Shown: positions 17,643 through 27,739, numbered from the stretch's first letter. The stretch: 34,589 bases of DNA from Halanaerobiaceae bacterium (GCA_003554225.1 PWFW01000113.1:1-34589); one strand, 5' to 3'. The notes: generated from the sequence alone by a model not told the origin. Numbers and translations are program-made.

Positions 17643-18782
17643 TTATTCTGCAGGATTCCAAGGATTGCCACAAAGCGGACAGCTATCGTATTCCCCTAAC
17701 TCTTCCTCTATAGAAGTCAATGAAGATTGTAATTTACCCCTATTAGAAACTGCCTTATCTATATCTTTATCTATATTAGTTACTTCATCTATAAACTCTT
17801 TTAATTCGGCTATTTCAGTTTCTATACTATTTATATCATCTATCTTTGTATTAAAATCCCCAGGGTCAAACCCACACACAGTTAGGTCCCTAATCTCATC
17901 TCTTAATTTATTAAACTCTTCCAGTTTAGCATTGGTATCCTGCAAAGAATCTACAAGATTACTTAAGTCCTTATAATCAAGAACATCCCTATTAACTTCA
18001 TCTAAATCCCCTATACCAGCCAAAACATCTGCTATATCACTCTTCTTTTCATTCAGCACAGAAAGCTTATCCAAAATACTGACACATGACTGAGCTAATA
18101 TCTCAACACGCTGATATTTTTTAACCTCAGGCTCCAGATTCAATAAAGCATCATAACTATCCTTAAACCCTTCTAAACTGTCTATATAAGCCCTTTCCTC
18201 ACCTAACATTCTTTTATAAGAATCTATATTACCTTTTAATTCAGAAATATCCTTATCTATAGTGTTCAAGTCAGTTTTCATTACCTTTACAATTTTAGTT
18301 AGATTATCCTCTTCAGATGATAGGGATAAAAACTCAAAAAGATGAGATGCCGTCTTATCCATCAAGAAAGGCTTATCCATTTGATACCAAAAATTAATAC
18401 GCTCTTTTTCATTAACTAACTTAACTTCTTTAATAGATAAAACATCCGCTACTTCAGGGACTTGAGTTCTACCCACCTTGCTATAAAACTCTTTATTTAT
18501 CTTATACTCCGTCGGTATAGTATGCTTCCTATGCTTCTTCCAGAACACTTCTGCACCATTATAATCTATCTTAACAGAGGTAAATTCTTTTCCATTCTTA
18601 ATAAATCTATCCCCAGTTCTATTGAAAACAGCATCTCTTATAGCCCTAAAAATAGCAGACTTACCTGAATTAGTATCCCCTTTTATAATAGTTATCCCAG
18701 GGGTAAACTCTAAAGAGGCCTCTTCAATTGCCTGATAGTTCTTTATATCTACCTTAAAACAAGGAACATTTTCCTTACTCAT
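17643..18782 (-). CDS. sbcC: SbcC/Rad50 N-terminal ATPase piece ending at the zinc hook
   Basis: Walker A IIKGDTNSGKSAIFRAIRDAVF; coiled coil; terminates EYDSCPLCGNPWNPAE-stop. Confidence 0.85.
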   Translation of the reverse strand: MSKENVPCFKVDIKNYQAIEEASLEFTPGITIIKGDTNSGKSAIFRAIRDAVFNRTGDRFIKNGKEFTSVKIDYNGAEVFWKKHRKHTIPTEYKINKEFYSKVGRTQVPEVADVLSIKEVKLVNEKERINFWYQMDKPFLMDKTASHLFEFLSLSSEEDNLTKIVKVMKTDLNTIDKDISELKGNIDSYKRMLGEERAYIDSLEGFKDSYDALLNLEPEVKKYQRVEILAQSCVSILDKLSVLNEKKSDIADVLAGIGDLDEVNRDVLDYKDLSNLVDSLQDTNAKLEEFNKLRDEIRDLTVCGFDPGDFNTKIDDINSIETEIAELKEFIDEVTNIDKDIDKAVSNRGKLQSSLTSIEEELGEYDSCPLCGNPWNPAE

Positions 18783-19066
18783 TAACCATCACCTACTTCC
18801 AGGATATACCCGTCTAAATCAAAAATTACCCTTACTCCCTCTGGTTTATATTCTGTAATAATCTTTATTAAAGCCCTCGAAATACTACTCCTTAAAATTC
18901 TACACCATTTTAAAACCCAAGCAAAAACCTTCCTATACTCTACTTGAACACACCACATATCACCATCTAAAATCAAAACCTCTATCTTCCTAATATAAAG
19001 TTTTCTCCCAAGATTATCATTTAACTCCTTCTCTAAAAAAATCACACCCTCTTCTAATGCACTCAC
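18782..19066 (-). CDS. Hypothetical protein
   Basis: 94 aa ORF overlapping its neighbours by one and four bases. Confidence 0.5.
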   Translation of the reverse strand: MSALEEGVIFLEKELNDNLGRKLYIRKIEVLILDGDMWCVQVEYRKVFAWVLKWCRILRSSISRALIKIITEYKPEGVRVIFDLDGYILEVGDG

Positions 19067-19452
19067 TTACTATCCTCCTTCCCTGAACCAAACTCCATTC
19101 TATAACACTCCTCTATTTCCATAACCTCTCCGCTTTCTACCAGCCCACACATTTTACCTTCATTACTCTCAAAACAATCGTGCCTGATTTTACAATAACA
19201 ACAGCAAACCTTAGAACCTACCCTTTCACAGATAGCCCTGTTTTTATCCCAACACTGTTTATCCCCAAACTCATCCATCCATTGCATAAGTTCCTCTGAT
19301 AAAATTTCATTAGGGGTATGCTCTGCATAAGCATATATAGCCTTCCTTGCAGATTCATCCTTAAGAGGTCTTAAAACAAAACAAAAAGGAACCTCCTCTC
19401 CCGTTTCGACCTTATACACCTTATACTTAGGATAAAGCCCCTTATCTTCCAT
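19063..19452 (-). CDS. Hypothetical Cys-rich protein
   Basis: CWDKNRAICERVGSKVCCCYCKIRHDC cluster. Confidence 0.55.
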   Translation of the reverse strand: MEDKGLYPKYKVYKVETGEEVPFCFVLRPLKDESARKAIYAYAEHTPNEILSEELMQWMDEFGDKQCWDKNRAICERVGSKVCCCYCKIRHDCFESNEGKMCGLVESGEVMEIEECYRMEFGSGKEDSK

Positions 19453-19455
19453 AAA

Positions 19456-20457
19456 TTATTCCTCCAACTCGCTCAAAAGGAATAGTCCTCCTGATTTATC
19501 TATCAACTCTTTAATAGTATCAATATTTTCCTTTACATACTTCATTGCCTCTTTCTCTCCCCTTCTACGCTCATCCTTATCCCCTATCTTAATCGTATAC
19601 CAACCTACCCTATCCTTAGACATATAACCCTTACCTTCCAGCCACTTAAAACAGGTAGAAAGATTAGAAATACCTTTACCGAATAATATAGTAACAAACA
19701 CAGGCACAAAAGGTCTTTCATACCTATTCTTTATAGTCCACACCTTAACGTGAGCACCATAAGGAACCTCCTGCTCCCCATCCATAGTATTCGCCTTCCG
19801 CATAAGTTTCTTTTGACTGCTCATCTCCGTTCTGATATCCATATAAAACTTTTGAGCAAATCCCCCCGCAGCCTCTTTCCGAGAAGAACCTCTAAAACTA
19901 AAATCTAATTTATAACGCATCTGATTGATAAAGAAAAAAGTAATATTATTCTGCTTGGCCACCGCTTTATATTTCTGTAAAAATAAAGAAGTATACCTTG
20001 CCTGCAAACCAGGTTCAGAATCAGAAATGGATTTGCTCAATAATTTCTCAGGAACCATTGCTGTCACAGAATCTATAACTACATAAGCAAGGTCTTTCTC
20101 ATCTGCAAGCGTATTAAGAATCTCCTCTCCATCTTCAAAAGTATGAGGTTGCAAAAATAAAAAATTCTCATTTAAATATTTATCCAACCCCATACCGTTT
20201 ATCTGACTTTCGTTGACCCCTTTTTCAAAATCTAAATAAACCACCTTTTTACCTAAAGCACAAGCAGTTTTACAAAAATGTAATACAGCACTTGATTTAC
20301 CCAATCCTGCATCAGAAGCAATTTCAATAAATAATCCTTTAGGAATACCGCCACCATAAAGTGCATCAAAAACTACTGAACCAGAAGGAATAAACTCTGT
20401 CCTATCTTGACTGGGAAACTTTTCAATCAACTTATCTACTTTCTTTTCAAACCCCAT
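19456..20457 (-). CDS. recA: RecA-family recombinase
   Basis: GGGIPKGLFIEIASDAGLGKSSAVLHFC (Walker A), VVYLDFEKGV, YVVIDSVTAMVPEKL (Walker B), TFFFINQMR. Confidence 0.9.
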   Translation of the reverse strand: MGFEKKVDKLIEKFPSQDRTEFIPSGSVVFDALYGGGIPKGLFIEIASDAGLGKSSAVLHFCKTACALGKKVVYLDFEKGVNESQINGMGLDKYLNENFLFLQPHTFEDGEEILNTLADEKDLAYVVIDSVTAMVPEKLLSKSISDSEPGLQARYTSLFLQKYKAVAKQNNITFFFINQMRYKLDFSFRGSSRKEAAGGFAQKFYMDIRTEMSSQKKLMRKANTMDGEQEVPYGAHVKVWTIKNRYERPFVPVFVTILFGKGISNLSTCFKWLEGKGYMSKDRVGWYTIKIGDKDERRRGEKEAMKYVKENIDTIKELIDKSGGLFLLSELEE

Positions 20458-21103
20458 TATTTTTCTCTACCTCCTCTAAATTACTAAGTAATTCTACTTC
20501 CCTACAAACAAATAACCTGGGACACAGATTTTCCAGACTTTCAAAAAGTTCTTTACTGAAACCTGCTGGATTTTCATTCGAGCAGACCAACAATCTCATT
20601 AATAAAATAAACGATTCTGCTATATCATGATTCATTCTGCGTTCTATATGAAATTCAAACCCTTCTTCAGTAAGCAATTCCATCATAGCCTTAGCCAGAA
20701 TAACAGAATCTTTTTTAGAGGCTTTTTTATTTTCGTGTAAATATTTGATATAAGAAGAAGCCAAACCCTTTACATCTACATCTCCCCTACCATACTTATA
20801 AACAGACCTATAAACTATAGAATCCAGAAACATAAATCCTAAAGCATATAATCCTGGAGAAAACATTGAACCATGAAACGGAATTTCCATAACCACTCTC
20901 CCTGGGTACACTCCTAACTCATCAAAAAAACCATTTATCTCATCTAGAATACAGCTTGCAGTATAATATAGATTTTGAAAATTCTTCTTACCTATCTTTT
21001 GCCCATATGAATTAAAATAAAAACTACCTTGTGAATACACAGCCACTCCTGAACGGGTATAAGATAAATCTATTCCTACAAAAGAATCTCTATAATCTGC
21101 CAT
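20447..21103 (-). CDS. RuvC-like Holliday junction resolvase
   Basis: FVGIDLSYTRSGVAVY, VVMEIPFHG, MNHDIAESFILL match RNase H-fold RuvC acidic motifs; adjacent to recA. Confidence 0.75.
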   Translation of the reverse strand: MADYRDSFVGIDLSYTRSGVAVYSQGSFYFNSYGQKIGKKNFQNLYYTASCILDEINGFFDELGVYPGRVVMEIPFHGSMFSPGLYALGFMFLDSIVYRSVYKYGRGDVDVKGLASSYIKYLHENKKASKKDSVILAKAMMELLTEEGFEFHIERRMNHDIAESFILLMRLLVCSNENPAGFSKELFESLENLCPRLFVCREVELLSNLEEVEKNNGV

Positions 21104-21132
21104 ATTAGACCTCCATATTGACCCTGATAATT

Positions 21133-21167
21133 TAAGGAGAAGGGATTACTAAAACCCCTTCTCCTTA
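21133..21167 (-). terminator. Hairpin between the 21194 and 20447 genes
   Basis: TAAGGAGAAGGG / CCCTTCTCCTTA perfect 12-bp arms, 11-nt loop. Confidence 0.6.
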
Positions 21168-21193
21168 TAAACCCCTCTACTACTCTTCCCTAA

Positions 21194-22024
21194 TTAATCA
21201 TCAGGAAAAACATCATCAAAGTCCAGATTTTCCTGCTCCGATTCTGAATAACCCATTAACTTAAGGAACTCAGATTCATTAAGCTTCTTACCTACAGCAG
21301 TTAATAAATGTTTCTTATTCCGAGTTAGGAAATTCTTAACAAACTGCACCATTTCAGGACGTGTCCTCCATGCCGCTTTACCTGCTACTGTAAAAGAGAT
21401 TTTCTGATACTGCTCATCCTTACAGGATACCAACAAATCAAATCCCGTAATATCTCCCTGCACTTCATTGATAGTAATAAGGTCTTCATTCTGCTCATTA
21501 CCTACAGAAAGAACCTTCACTTGGATATCTTTTGACTGTATTTTACCTTTGGTATCAGTATCATAAAATACCACAGGGTAAACATACTTTACACGAGGAA
21601 ATCCCAGCATCTCACAGCACTTACCTTCAAAGCAAATAAAAGAGCCTGTGTCTTCATCATAATGCAGTTTAACAGGGATTACATCGTCTTTAATAATTGA
21701 GAGGCGTTCCTTTTTAGAAGTAGTAAACCTACACCTCTCCACCAAGAACCTTGATACTTTAACTCCTATTTTTCCTGTAGAAACTCCTGGCAAATCCTTT
21801 AACGAATCATCCAGAATATCAAGTTCTTCAATTTCGCTAACATCTGCATTGTTAGATTCTTGAATTGCGTTCTCTTCCTGATTTCCCTGTTTTTCTTGAG
21901 ATTGCTTTTTGGATTTAGAATCCTGACTTTGGACTGGGATGTCTTTTTCTTCAGAACCCTTCTCATCAAGTTCTGAGAAATCAACATCAAAAATGTCGTC
22001 AGAGTTTTTATCTACAAAACTCAT
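21194..22024 (-). CDS. Putative single-stranded DNA-binding protein (acidic termini)
   Basis: Acidic C-terminus ENLDFDDVFPDD; adjacent to ruvC-like and recA; no decisive domain motif read. Confidence 0.35.
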   Translation of the reverse strand: MSFVDKNSDDIFDVDFSELDEKGSEEKDIPVQSQDSKSKKQSQEKQGNQEENAIQESNNADVSEIEELDILDDSLKDLPGVSTGKIGVKVSRFLVERCRFTTSKKERLSIIKDDVIPVKLHYDEDTGSFICFEGKCCEMLGFPRVKYVYPVVFYDTDTKGKIQSKDIQVKVLSVGNEQNEDLITINEVQGDITGFDLLVSCKDEQYQKISFTVAGKAAWRTRPEMVQFVKNFLTRNKKHLLTAVGKKLNESEFLKLMGYSESEQENLDFDDVFPDD

Positions 22025-22165
22025 CTAAAAAACCTCCTTTAATTTAAAATCTATCATTATTTTATTGCAAGCCCACCACCAACCACCCCTCCTGCTTTTT
22101 AAACCCTTCTAATTAATAACCCTGCCCTTATTTACACCTGTTACTAAATCTGTTATTGAGGCTAT

Positions 22166-22702
22166 TTAATCATCTGTGAGAGAAGAGAAATCCTCGAAAT
22201 CCCCTAAAAATACTCTGTTAGAAGATTCTTTTTTAGAAGTCCCTTTCTTTTCTTTAACAGACTTCCTAGAAGGTGTTTTACGGGCAATACCACCACCTTT
22301 CTTGTCATCAGCATAGATACCATAATTAACTTCCTCTATATCGTGATTAGCAAACCCAAAGTAATTTTCTAACATCCTATCAATATTAATAGAAGGATAA
22401 AATCTAAACTTGGGCACAAACTCCCAGGGTTCTGCATCAGGGTCGTTTACCCAATTTCCCTCTTTACTCCTCTTTAACCCTGCTTTAGCACCTACTCTAG
22501 GCTTTGTCTTTAAAACCTGAAATTTACCTACCCCAGAAAGGGGTAAAGTATGGTCTTCCTGCTCTACCGTAAACTGTATAATCCCCCTAATAAAATCCTT
22601 AAAGAAATCCCATGAGTCAGACCTGGAAACCTGCTCTCCCAAAAAATCTTGGAGCATAACCTGTAAATGCTTTTTAAATAACTCTGTTTTATGAGCTGGC
22701 AC
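22166..22702 (-). CDS. HU/IHF-like DNA-binding protein with basic C-terminal extension
   Basis: LPLSGVGKFQVLKTKPRVG...FVPKFRFYPSINID resembles the HU G.GkF.v..r..R......F.ps pattern; start reassigned to GTG at 22702 (VPAHKTELF) after GGGAGG, removing a 74-nt overlap. Confidence 0.6.
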   Translation of the reverse strand: MPAHKTELFKKHLQVMLQDFLGEQVSRSDSWDFFKDFIRGIIQFTVEQEDHTLPLSGVGKFQVLKTKPRVGAKAGLKRSKEGNWVNDPDAEPWEFVPKFRFYPSINIDRMLENYFGFANHDIEEVNYGIYADDKKGGGIARKTPSRKSVKEKKGTSKKESSNRVFLGDFEDFSSLTDD

Positions 22703-22724
22703 TCTTAAAAAACCTCCCTTCCTA

Positions 22725-23165
22725 TTATTCCATACCATACAATCTTGGAGAAGCCAGTATATACTGCACCGAATTGTAAAACCTAAGATAGTTATCAAAA
22801 GCGTTTTTAAAATTCATTAAAGAAACCTGATAATCCTTTAATACATCTAAATGCTTGTTCAATAGATTTTTAGTCGGCTTAAGATAAGATAAGGAAGCCC
22901 CTCTATCTAACTCTTTACTCAGGGACATCCTTAAATCTTTTATAGCAATAATAGTATTATTCAAATGAGTAAGTTGTTTAGAAATCCTATAATTTAAATC
23001 AACAACCTCTTTATAGGATTTATAAAGAACATCCTTTTTCTGCACCTTCTCCCAATCAGGGGCTTCTATTTCTGCCTGCATTAAATCATCTATTTCTCCC
23101 TTAACTTCTTCTACTAAAGCACTTATCTTTTTCTCTAAAGCAACTACTCTTTTCTCAAAACTCAT
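22725..23165 (-). CDS. Hypothetical coiled-coil protein
   Basis: 146 aa; first gene after promoter copy C. Confidence 0.55.
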   Translation of the reverse strand: MSFEKRVVALEKKISALVEEVKGEIDDLMQAEIEAPDWEKVQKKDVLYKSYKEVVDLNYRISKQLTHLNNTIIAIKDLRMSLSKELDRGASLSYLKPTKNLLNKHLDVLKDYQVSLMNFKNAFDNYLRFYNSVQYILASPRLYGME

Positions 23166-23223
23166 TTGATTTTCCTCCTCTATTCTATTATCCCGAAAAA
23201 TTAATCACTCTCTATTAGTATTA

Positions 23224-23251
23224 TACGAATCTTTAACCAAAATTTTTACGA
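23224..23251 (-). promoter_or_regulatory. Putative phage promoter, copy C: TCGTAAAAATTTTGGTTAAAGATTCGTA followed by TAATACTAATAG
   Basis: TCGTA elements exactly 23 nt apart; TATAAT included; overlaps the stop codon region of the endonuclease IV gene. Confidence 0.7.
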
Positions 23252-24091
23252 AAATCCGAACTTTTTTTGAGATTCTATTAAAAAATTATAATCCCTCTTA
23301 GAAAGGTCCGTCTCCTGCCTCTCAAAAACAATAGGAATCTCCCTTTTCAAAGCCCCTTCTGCAATATATAAAATATCCTCCTTATGGCATTTAGTTTCCT
23401 CTATTGCCGTAAAAGAATGTCTATCTAAATGGGAACCCTTGTCTACCTCTTCAGGTATAGCATTTAAATGCACTACATTACTAACATTTAAAACATGATT
23501 TATTATTTTCCTTTTACTTAAATCCATCCCATTAGCATAAGAATGCAAACTATCAAAGCACATCCCTATCCTATCATTATCATAATCAGTAACTATTTTA
23601 TAAAGCAATTTCACAGAACCTATCTTGTTTCCATTTTTAGAGCCTGCATCGTTTTCCAGATTTAATCTAACATCCAAACCATCAGTCCTCTGTAGCCATT
23701 TGCTGCAAAAACTCATAATACTATAATAGACTGATTTAATATCCTGTTCAGATTTTTTACTGCCTACATGGGTTACGATATCTTTTATCCCCAGTACATG
23801 GCAAACTTCTGAAAGGCGAACCAATTCACTTAAAGAAGCCCTCCAGCTTTTAGAACCACTGCCCTGACAAAAATTAATAAAAAAGGAACTATGAACTATC
23901 AACCTTATATCTCCAGGAAGTCCTTTACCATAACCGATAACCTTATCTTTAGATAAAGCGTTCCATTTAGAAGGGTCCGCTAAAAATACTTGAAAAACTC
24001 TAAACCCCTCTTTTATAAGGGATGGAATTTCCTCTATCAAAACTTTCTCAGAACCCCCTACATGCATACCTATTAAATTTTTATAGTCCAC
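23246..24091 (-). CDS. nfo: Endonuclease IV (AP endonuclease)
   Basis: LIGMHVGGSEKV, IVHSSFFINF, DIVTHVGSKK, RLNLENDAGSKNGNKIGS, IGMCFDSLHSYANG, VVHLNAIPEEVDKGSHLDRHSF. Confidence 0.9.
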   Translation of the reverse strand: MDYKNLIGMHVGGSEKVLIEEIPSLIKEGFRVFQVFLADPSKWNALSKDKVIGYGKGLPGDIRLIVHSSFFINFCQGSGSKSWRASLSELVRLSEVCHVLGIKDIVTHVGSKKSEQDIKSVYYSIMSFCSKWLQRTDGLDVRLNLENDAGSKNGNKIGSVKLLYKIVTDYDNDRIGMCFDSLHSYANGMDLSKRKIINHVLNVSNVVHLNAIPEEVDKGSHLDRHSFTAIEETKCHKEDILYIAEGALKREIPIVFERQETDLSKRDYNFLIESQKKFGFS

Positions 24092-24147
24092 TATTTATAA
24101 CCGCCTTCCTCATCCACTTAAAAAAGAGAAATTAGATAAAACCCTTA

Positions 24148-25650
24148 TTAAGAACCACTGGTAGTATCTATACTGAGGATTAAAGAATCTACAGTATAAG
24201 GGTCTCCTACTAACATAATAGCTATACTAGCAGAATCTACATCTGCTTCAGCAGAAAAGGTTAAATCAAAAGTAACCTGCCCCTCTCCACCAGTATATAA
24301 AATTATACCTTCTTCATCTAACTTCTGCAAAGTGTCTGCAGGGTCGCCAGTCTCTATATCATCTAAAGCCCCAAATATAGATGCGGTTACAGTAAATTCA
24401 ATAGGTACCCCTTCTGTAGTATCATCTAAAGCAATGGTATAAGTTTCAGTTACGGGGTCCCCATCACTTTCTATAGATTGCTCCCCAGTTAAATGAATAT
24501 CCCCTTCATAAGATGGATATTCCTCACTACCTTCTTCATTCACAACTACTGAAACAGTCAATGAACTACTTATACTTAATTCATCTGCTCCAATTTCAAT
24601 TGTACCTTCCCCTGAACTATATGAAAGGTCTCCTGTAAGCGTCAAAGTAGCCTGAGTATCAGAATCCCTGACTACTGCTACACTTAAACCAGATAAGTCT
24701 CCTCCCAAAGTAACATGAGTATCATCATCAAAGTCTCCATCAAATTCAGCATTTGTTAAAGTTAATTCAAATTCCTGCTCTAACTCTCCATCCTCCTCTA
24801 CTTCGTCAGGTGATACTGTCATAGTTGCCTCATTTACAGTTACCGTAGCCGTTAAAGGACCTGCAATATTCAGACCTCCTGCTTCTACTGTAATGGTTCC
24901 TTCCCCTGCATCGTGTATTAAATCCCCAGAAATATCTACCGTTGCCTGAATAGCAGAAACTTCATCTACCACATCCACAGAAAGCCCTTCAAAATCACCG
25001 CCTAAATCAATATCCCCTGTTTCTAAATTATCAAACTCTACATCCCCAGGCACTAAACTCAAATCAAGGGTGAACTGCTGGTCAAAGTCTCCATCTTCAG
25101 GCACTTCATCAGGCGATACTGACATTGTAACCCCTTCAATTTCTTCATCATAAGGTGCTGTTATTACTGAATCTATATCAAAATCCTCTACAAACAACTG
25201 CCAATAATCACTCTCGGAAGTATCTAAAAGGTCATTAGAAATATGGTCTTTAATACACAGATAAAGATTATACTGAGCACTCTCAAAAACAGATACTAAA
25301 TCCCCCGAATTATAACGCTTATTAGATTTCCAGGGGAAATGCACAAAATGCTCCCTCGAACTTGGGTCTACCATACTGGGATAATGTTTTAAATTATAAA
25401 CCCTGATATAACTATCTCCACCATTTTCAAAGAAAACTCCTATACAAAAAGGGTCAAACTCATCAACAAACCTTGCAATATCATCTACAGGAGCTACAAA
25501 ACTAATCCCTGGAGGAGATTCCTCTACATTAAACTGCTTTCTAGGAAATACCCTACCTTGATAATCTGTTTCAGTTTCCACTAAATAAAAATCTAACCTG
25601 TCCTTTACACTTTGAGGTAAAACCTCTATACTATCACCTTTATAAAACAC
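24148..25650 (-). CDS. Putative virion surface protein with a carbohydrate-binding-like module and tandem Ig-like repeats
   Basis: KRYNSGDLVSVFESAQYNLYLCIKDHISND...SDYWQLF resembles ChtBD3/CBM5_12-type modules; two ~100 aa repeats follow. Confidence 0.6.
   Translation of the reverse strand: MFYKGDSIEVLPQSVKDRLDFYLVETETDYQGRVFPRKQFNVEESPPGISFVAPVDDIARFVDEFDPFCIGVFFENGGDSYIRVYNLKHYPSMVDPSSREHFVHFPWKSNKRYNSGDLVSVFESAQYNLYLCIKDHISNDLLDTSESDYWQLFVEDFDIDSVITAPYDEEIEGVTMSVSPDEVPEDGDFDQQFTLDLSLVPGDVEFDNLETGDIDLGGDFEGLSVDVVDEVSAIQATVDISGDLIHDAGEGTITVEAGGLNIAGPLTATVTVNEATMTVSPDEVEEDGELEQEFELTLTNAEFDGDFDDDTHVTLGGDLSGLSVAVVRDSDTQATLTLTGDLSYSSGEGTIEIGADELSISSSLTVSVVVNEEGSEEYPSYEGDIHLTGEQSIESDGDPVTETYTIALDDTTEGVPIEFTVTASIFGALDDIETGDPADTLQKLDEEGIILYTGGEGQVTFDLTFSAEADVDSASIAIMLVGDPYTVDSLILSIDTTSGS
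24535..25131 (-). repeat. Two tandem protein repeats inside 24148..25650
   Basis: VTMSVSPDEVPEDGDFDQQFTLDLS...GEGTITVEAGGLNIAGPLTATVTVNE and ATMTVSPDEVEEDGELEQEFELTLT...GEGTIEIGADELSISSSLTVSVVVNE. Confidence 0.8.
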
Positions 25651-25704
25651 TGCAAATTACCTCCTTTAATAAATTCCGTATACTTAATTATATAAACGAT
25701 ATGT

Positions 25705-26439
25705 TTATTCCATCAACTCCTGCTTTACAAACCTCAATATTTTAACAGTATCCTTGCCCCACTCTCTATTCCTTAAAATAAAACTGGGATGATTAACAGG
25801 AATAATATATACTTCTTTTTTACCAGCTAAAAAAGTATGATAAATATCCCCATGAATAGCCAGCAAAGAAGGATACCCCCAACCCATAAAAAGTTTAAGA
25901 GCATCATTACCTAAAACAAATATAAAAGGAGGTGTCTTAAATAAACGGAACTCCCAATACTTCCACAAAGAACAAACCTGCATATGCTCCATCTCTGGAG
26001 GTCTATTAGTTTTAGTCCTACAATATGCAACGTTAGACAAGATAACTTCCTCTCTGGATAATCCTAAAACATCAAGATATTTAGAAAAAATCTTACCTGA
26101 GTTACCTCTCTGGGAAAAAGGAACCCCTACAATATCATCAATTTTACCAGGATTCCTGCCTACAAACATAGCCTTAGGCTGATAAACAATATCTGGAGGA
26201 ATAGGTATCTTACACTCTCTACTAAGTTTACACCGTTTGCAGGATTTAACTAACCCTGAAAACAAATCCAACTTATTATCATAATCAGCACTATGATAAT
26301 CTGTATTCTTTATCTTCAATAGATTCTTTATTATACCCTGCTTTAAATGCACCGCCTTCTCATTCAAAAAAGCAGGGTATATAGAATCTATCTTTTTAAC
26401 TTTTATCTCCTCCATCTCTCCTAAAGTATTTTTCACCAT
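25705..26439 (-). CDS. Uracil-DNA glycosylase, family 4-like
   Basis: CKRCKLSREC cluster, AMFVGRNPGKIDDIVGVPFSQRGNSGK, NVAYCRTKTNRPP, FVLGNDALK, IPVNHPSFIL; ATG at 26439 follows GGAGGAG. Confidence 0.85.
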   Translation of the reverse strand: MVKNTLGEMEEIKVKKIDSIYPAFLNEKAVHLKQGIIKNLLKIKNTDYHSADYDNKLDLFSGLVKSCKRCKLSRECKIPIPPDIVYQPKAMFVGRNPGKIDDIVGVPFSQRGNSGKIFSKYLDVLGLSREEVILSNVAYCRTKTNRPPEMEHMQVCSLWKYWEFRLFKTPPFIFVLGNDALKLFMGWGYPSLLAIHGDIYHTFLAGKKEVYIIPVNHPSFILRNREWGKDTVKILRFVKQELME

Positions 26440-26719
26440 ACCCACTCCTCCAGGGTAAATAACTAATTGAAATGTCTTCCCTAAATAACACTTTTGTATA
26501 ATAACTACAACTTACACATTGAGCATACTCAGGTTCTTCATTCTGATTAAATTTAACTACCATAGAAAGAAAACACTTTGGGCAGGGCACATCCTGAACA
26601 AAAATCCCTCCAGTATATACCCCTGAAACACATAAAACCTCATCTAAATCCATATGCTTAATATCCTTAAAATCAAACGCTGTCACCAACAGATATTGAG
26701 AGCCAGAGAAGTCAGTCAC
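26396..26719 (-). CDS. Hypothetical zinc-ribbon protein
   Basis: CPKC...CVSC pair. Confidence 0.55.
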   Translation of the reverse strand: MTDFSGSQYLLVTAFDFKDIKHMDLDEVLCVSGVYTGGIFVQDVPCPKCFLSMVVKFNQNEEPEYAQCVSCSYYTKVLFREDISISYLPWRSGYGEKYFRRDGGDKS

Positions 26720-27417
26720 AATCTACCAGAACCTTTTAAATCCAAAAGTAAATTCAAAAACCTCAACTCCTCTCTGTCTACTTTGCTTTGAGCATAGTTT
26801 AAAATTGAAGGTCTTATTAACTTCCCCTGCCTACTGCTAAAATTCTTCAATAACTTTTTATAATCATTATTTACCTTCTGCTCCTCTACATAAATTACCC
26901 TGTTCAAAAAAGTAATAAAAGAAGATTCTACAATATAAAACGGATAGTTATCTACAAGATTAAAATAAACATTCATCATCTCTTTAACAGAGGCAAGGGA
27001 AGACTTGAACAATTGATAAATAGTATTCTCTCTACTGTCGGCTACATAGGGCCAAACTCCAGAAATCCAAAAGACCTTATAGCCGTACTCAAAATCCTCA
27101 TCAGATAACACATCTAAAATATCCTTTAACCTTTGTGGAACTTTGCGATTTCTACTGCTGTAAACATAATCCAGAACACCTTCCCGAGTAGTTAAGTCTA
27201 TATCGTGCATCCCTACCGTATTGATAAACCTATTCGTATTCTCATTTAAATATTTTTTTACATTAGGACGCCCCTTGCCCACATAGATTATATCTTTATC
27301 CGCATCTAAATAATCCAAGGAAGACTTAACCTCAAAAGAAGGATAGAAAAATTGAATAAGTTTAGGCTCTTTTACCCTTACCGTTTTCCCTATCAAAATT
27401 AATGCCTCCTTAAACAC
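26716..27417 (-). CDS. Hypothetical protein, possibly clamp-loader delta-like
   Basis: C-terminal helical region with LRFLNLLLDLKGSGR vaguely resembles HolA C-termini; operon with the delta'-like gene. Confidence 0.3.
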   Translation of the reverse strand: MFKEALILIGKTVRVKEPKLIQFFYPSFEVKSSLDYLDADKDIIYVGKGRPNVKKYLNENTNRFINTVGMHDIDLTTREGVLDYVYSSRNRKVPQRLKDILDVLSDEDFEYGYKVFWISGVWPYVADSRENTIYQLFKSSLASVKEMMNVYFNLVDNYPFYIVESSFITFLNRVIYVEEQKVNNDYKKLLKNFSSRQGKLIRPSILNYAQSKVDREELRFLNLLLDLKGSGRL

Positions 27418-27739
27418 CTTCTTTAAAAGTAGGGATTTCTTCGAGCACTTCCCCTAAACTATCTTTTAATATCTCTATATCCTCCTTCATTACTGGGATT
27501 ATAGAAAGTGTTATACTCTGCCTTAAAAACAGGTACTTGAAACAGAACTTTAACCTTTCCCAAAAACCCTCCTCTACTGGAGACATAACTTCTAATACTA
27601 CCTCGTCTTCTACCTGTACCATCCTAACCCTAATCTTTATATCTCCTAAATATCCATCAGTCTCCCAAAGAACCCTCATGACAACCCTCTCCCATTTAGA
27701 ATTAGTATATTTGGTTTTCTTTTCCCTTAATCGTTTCAT
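27410..27739 (-). CDS. Hypothetical protein
   Basis: 109 aa ORF in the array. Confidence 0.5.
   Translation of the reverse strand: MKRLREKKTKYTNSKWERVVMRVLWETDGYLGDIKIRVRMVQVEDEVVLEVMSPVEEGFWERLKFCFKYLFLRQSITLSIIPVMKEDIEILKDSLGEVLEEIPTFKEGV

Noticed and set aside
21799-21990. Minus-strand 63 aa ORF
   Set aside because: Nested out of frame in 21194..22024 over its acidic region.
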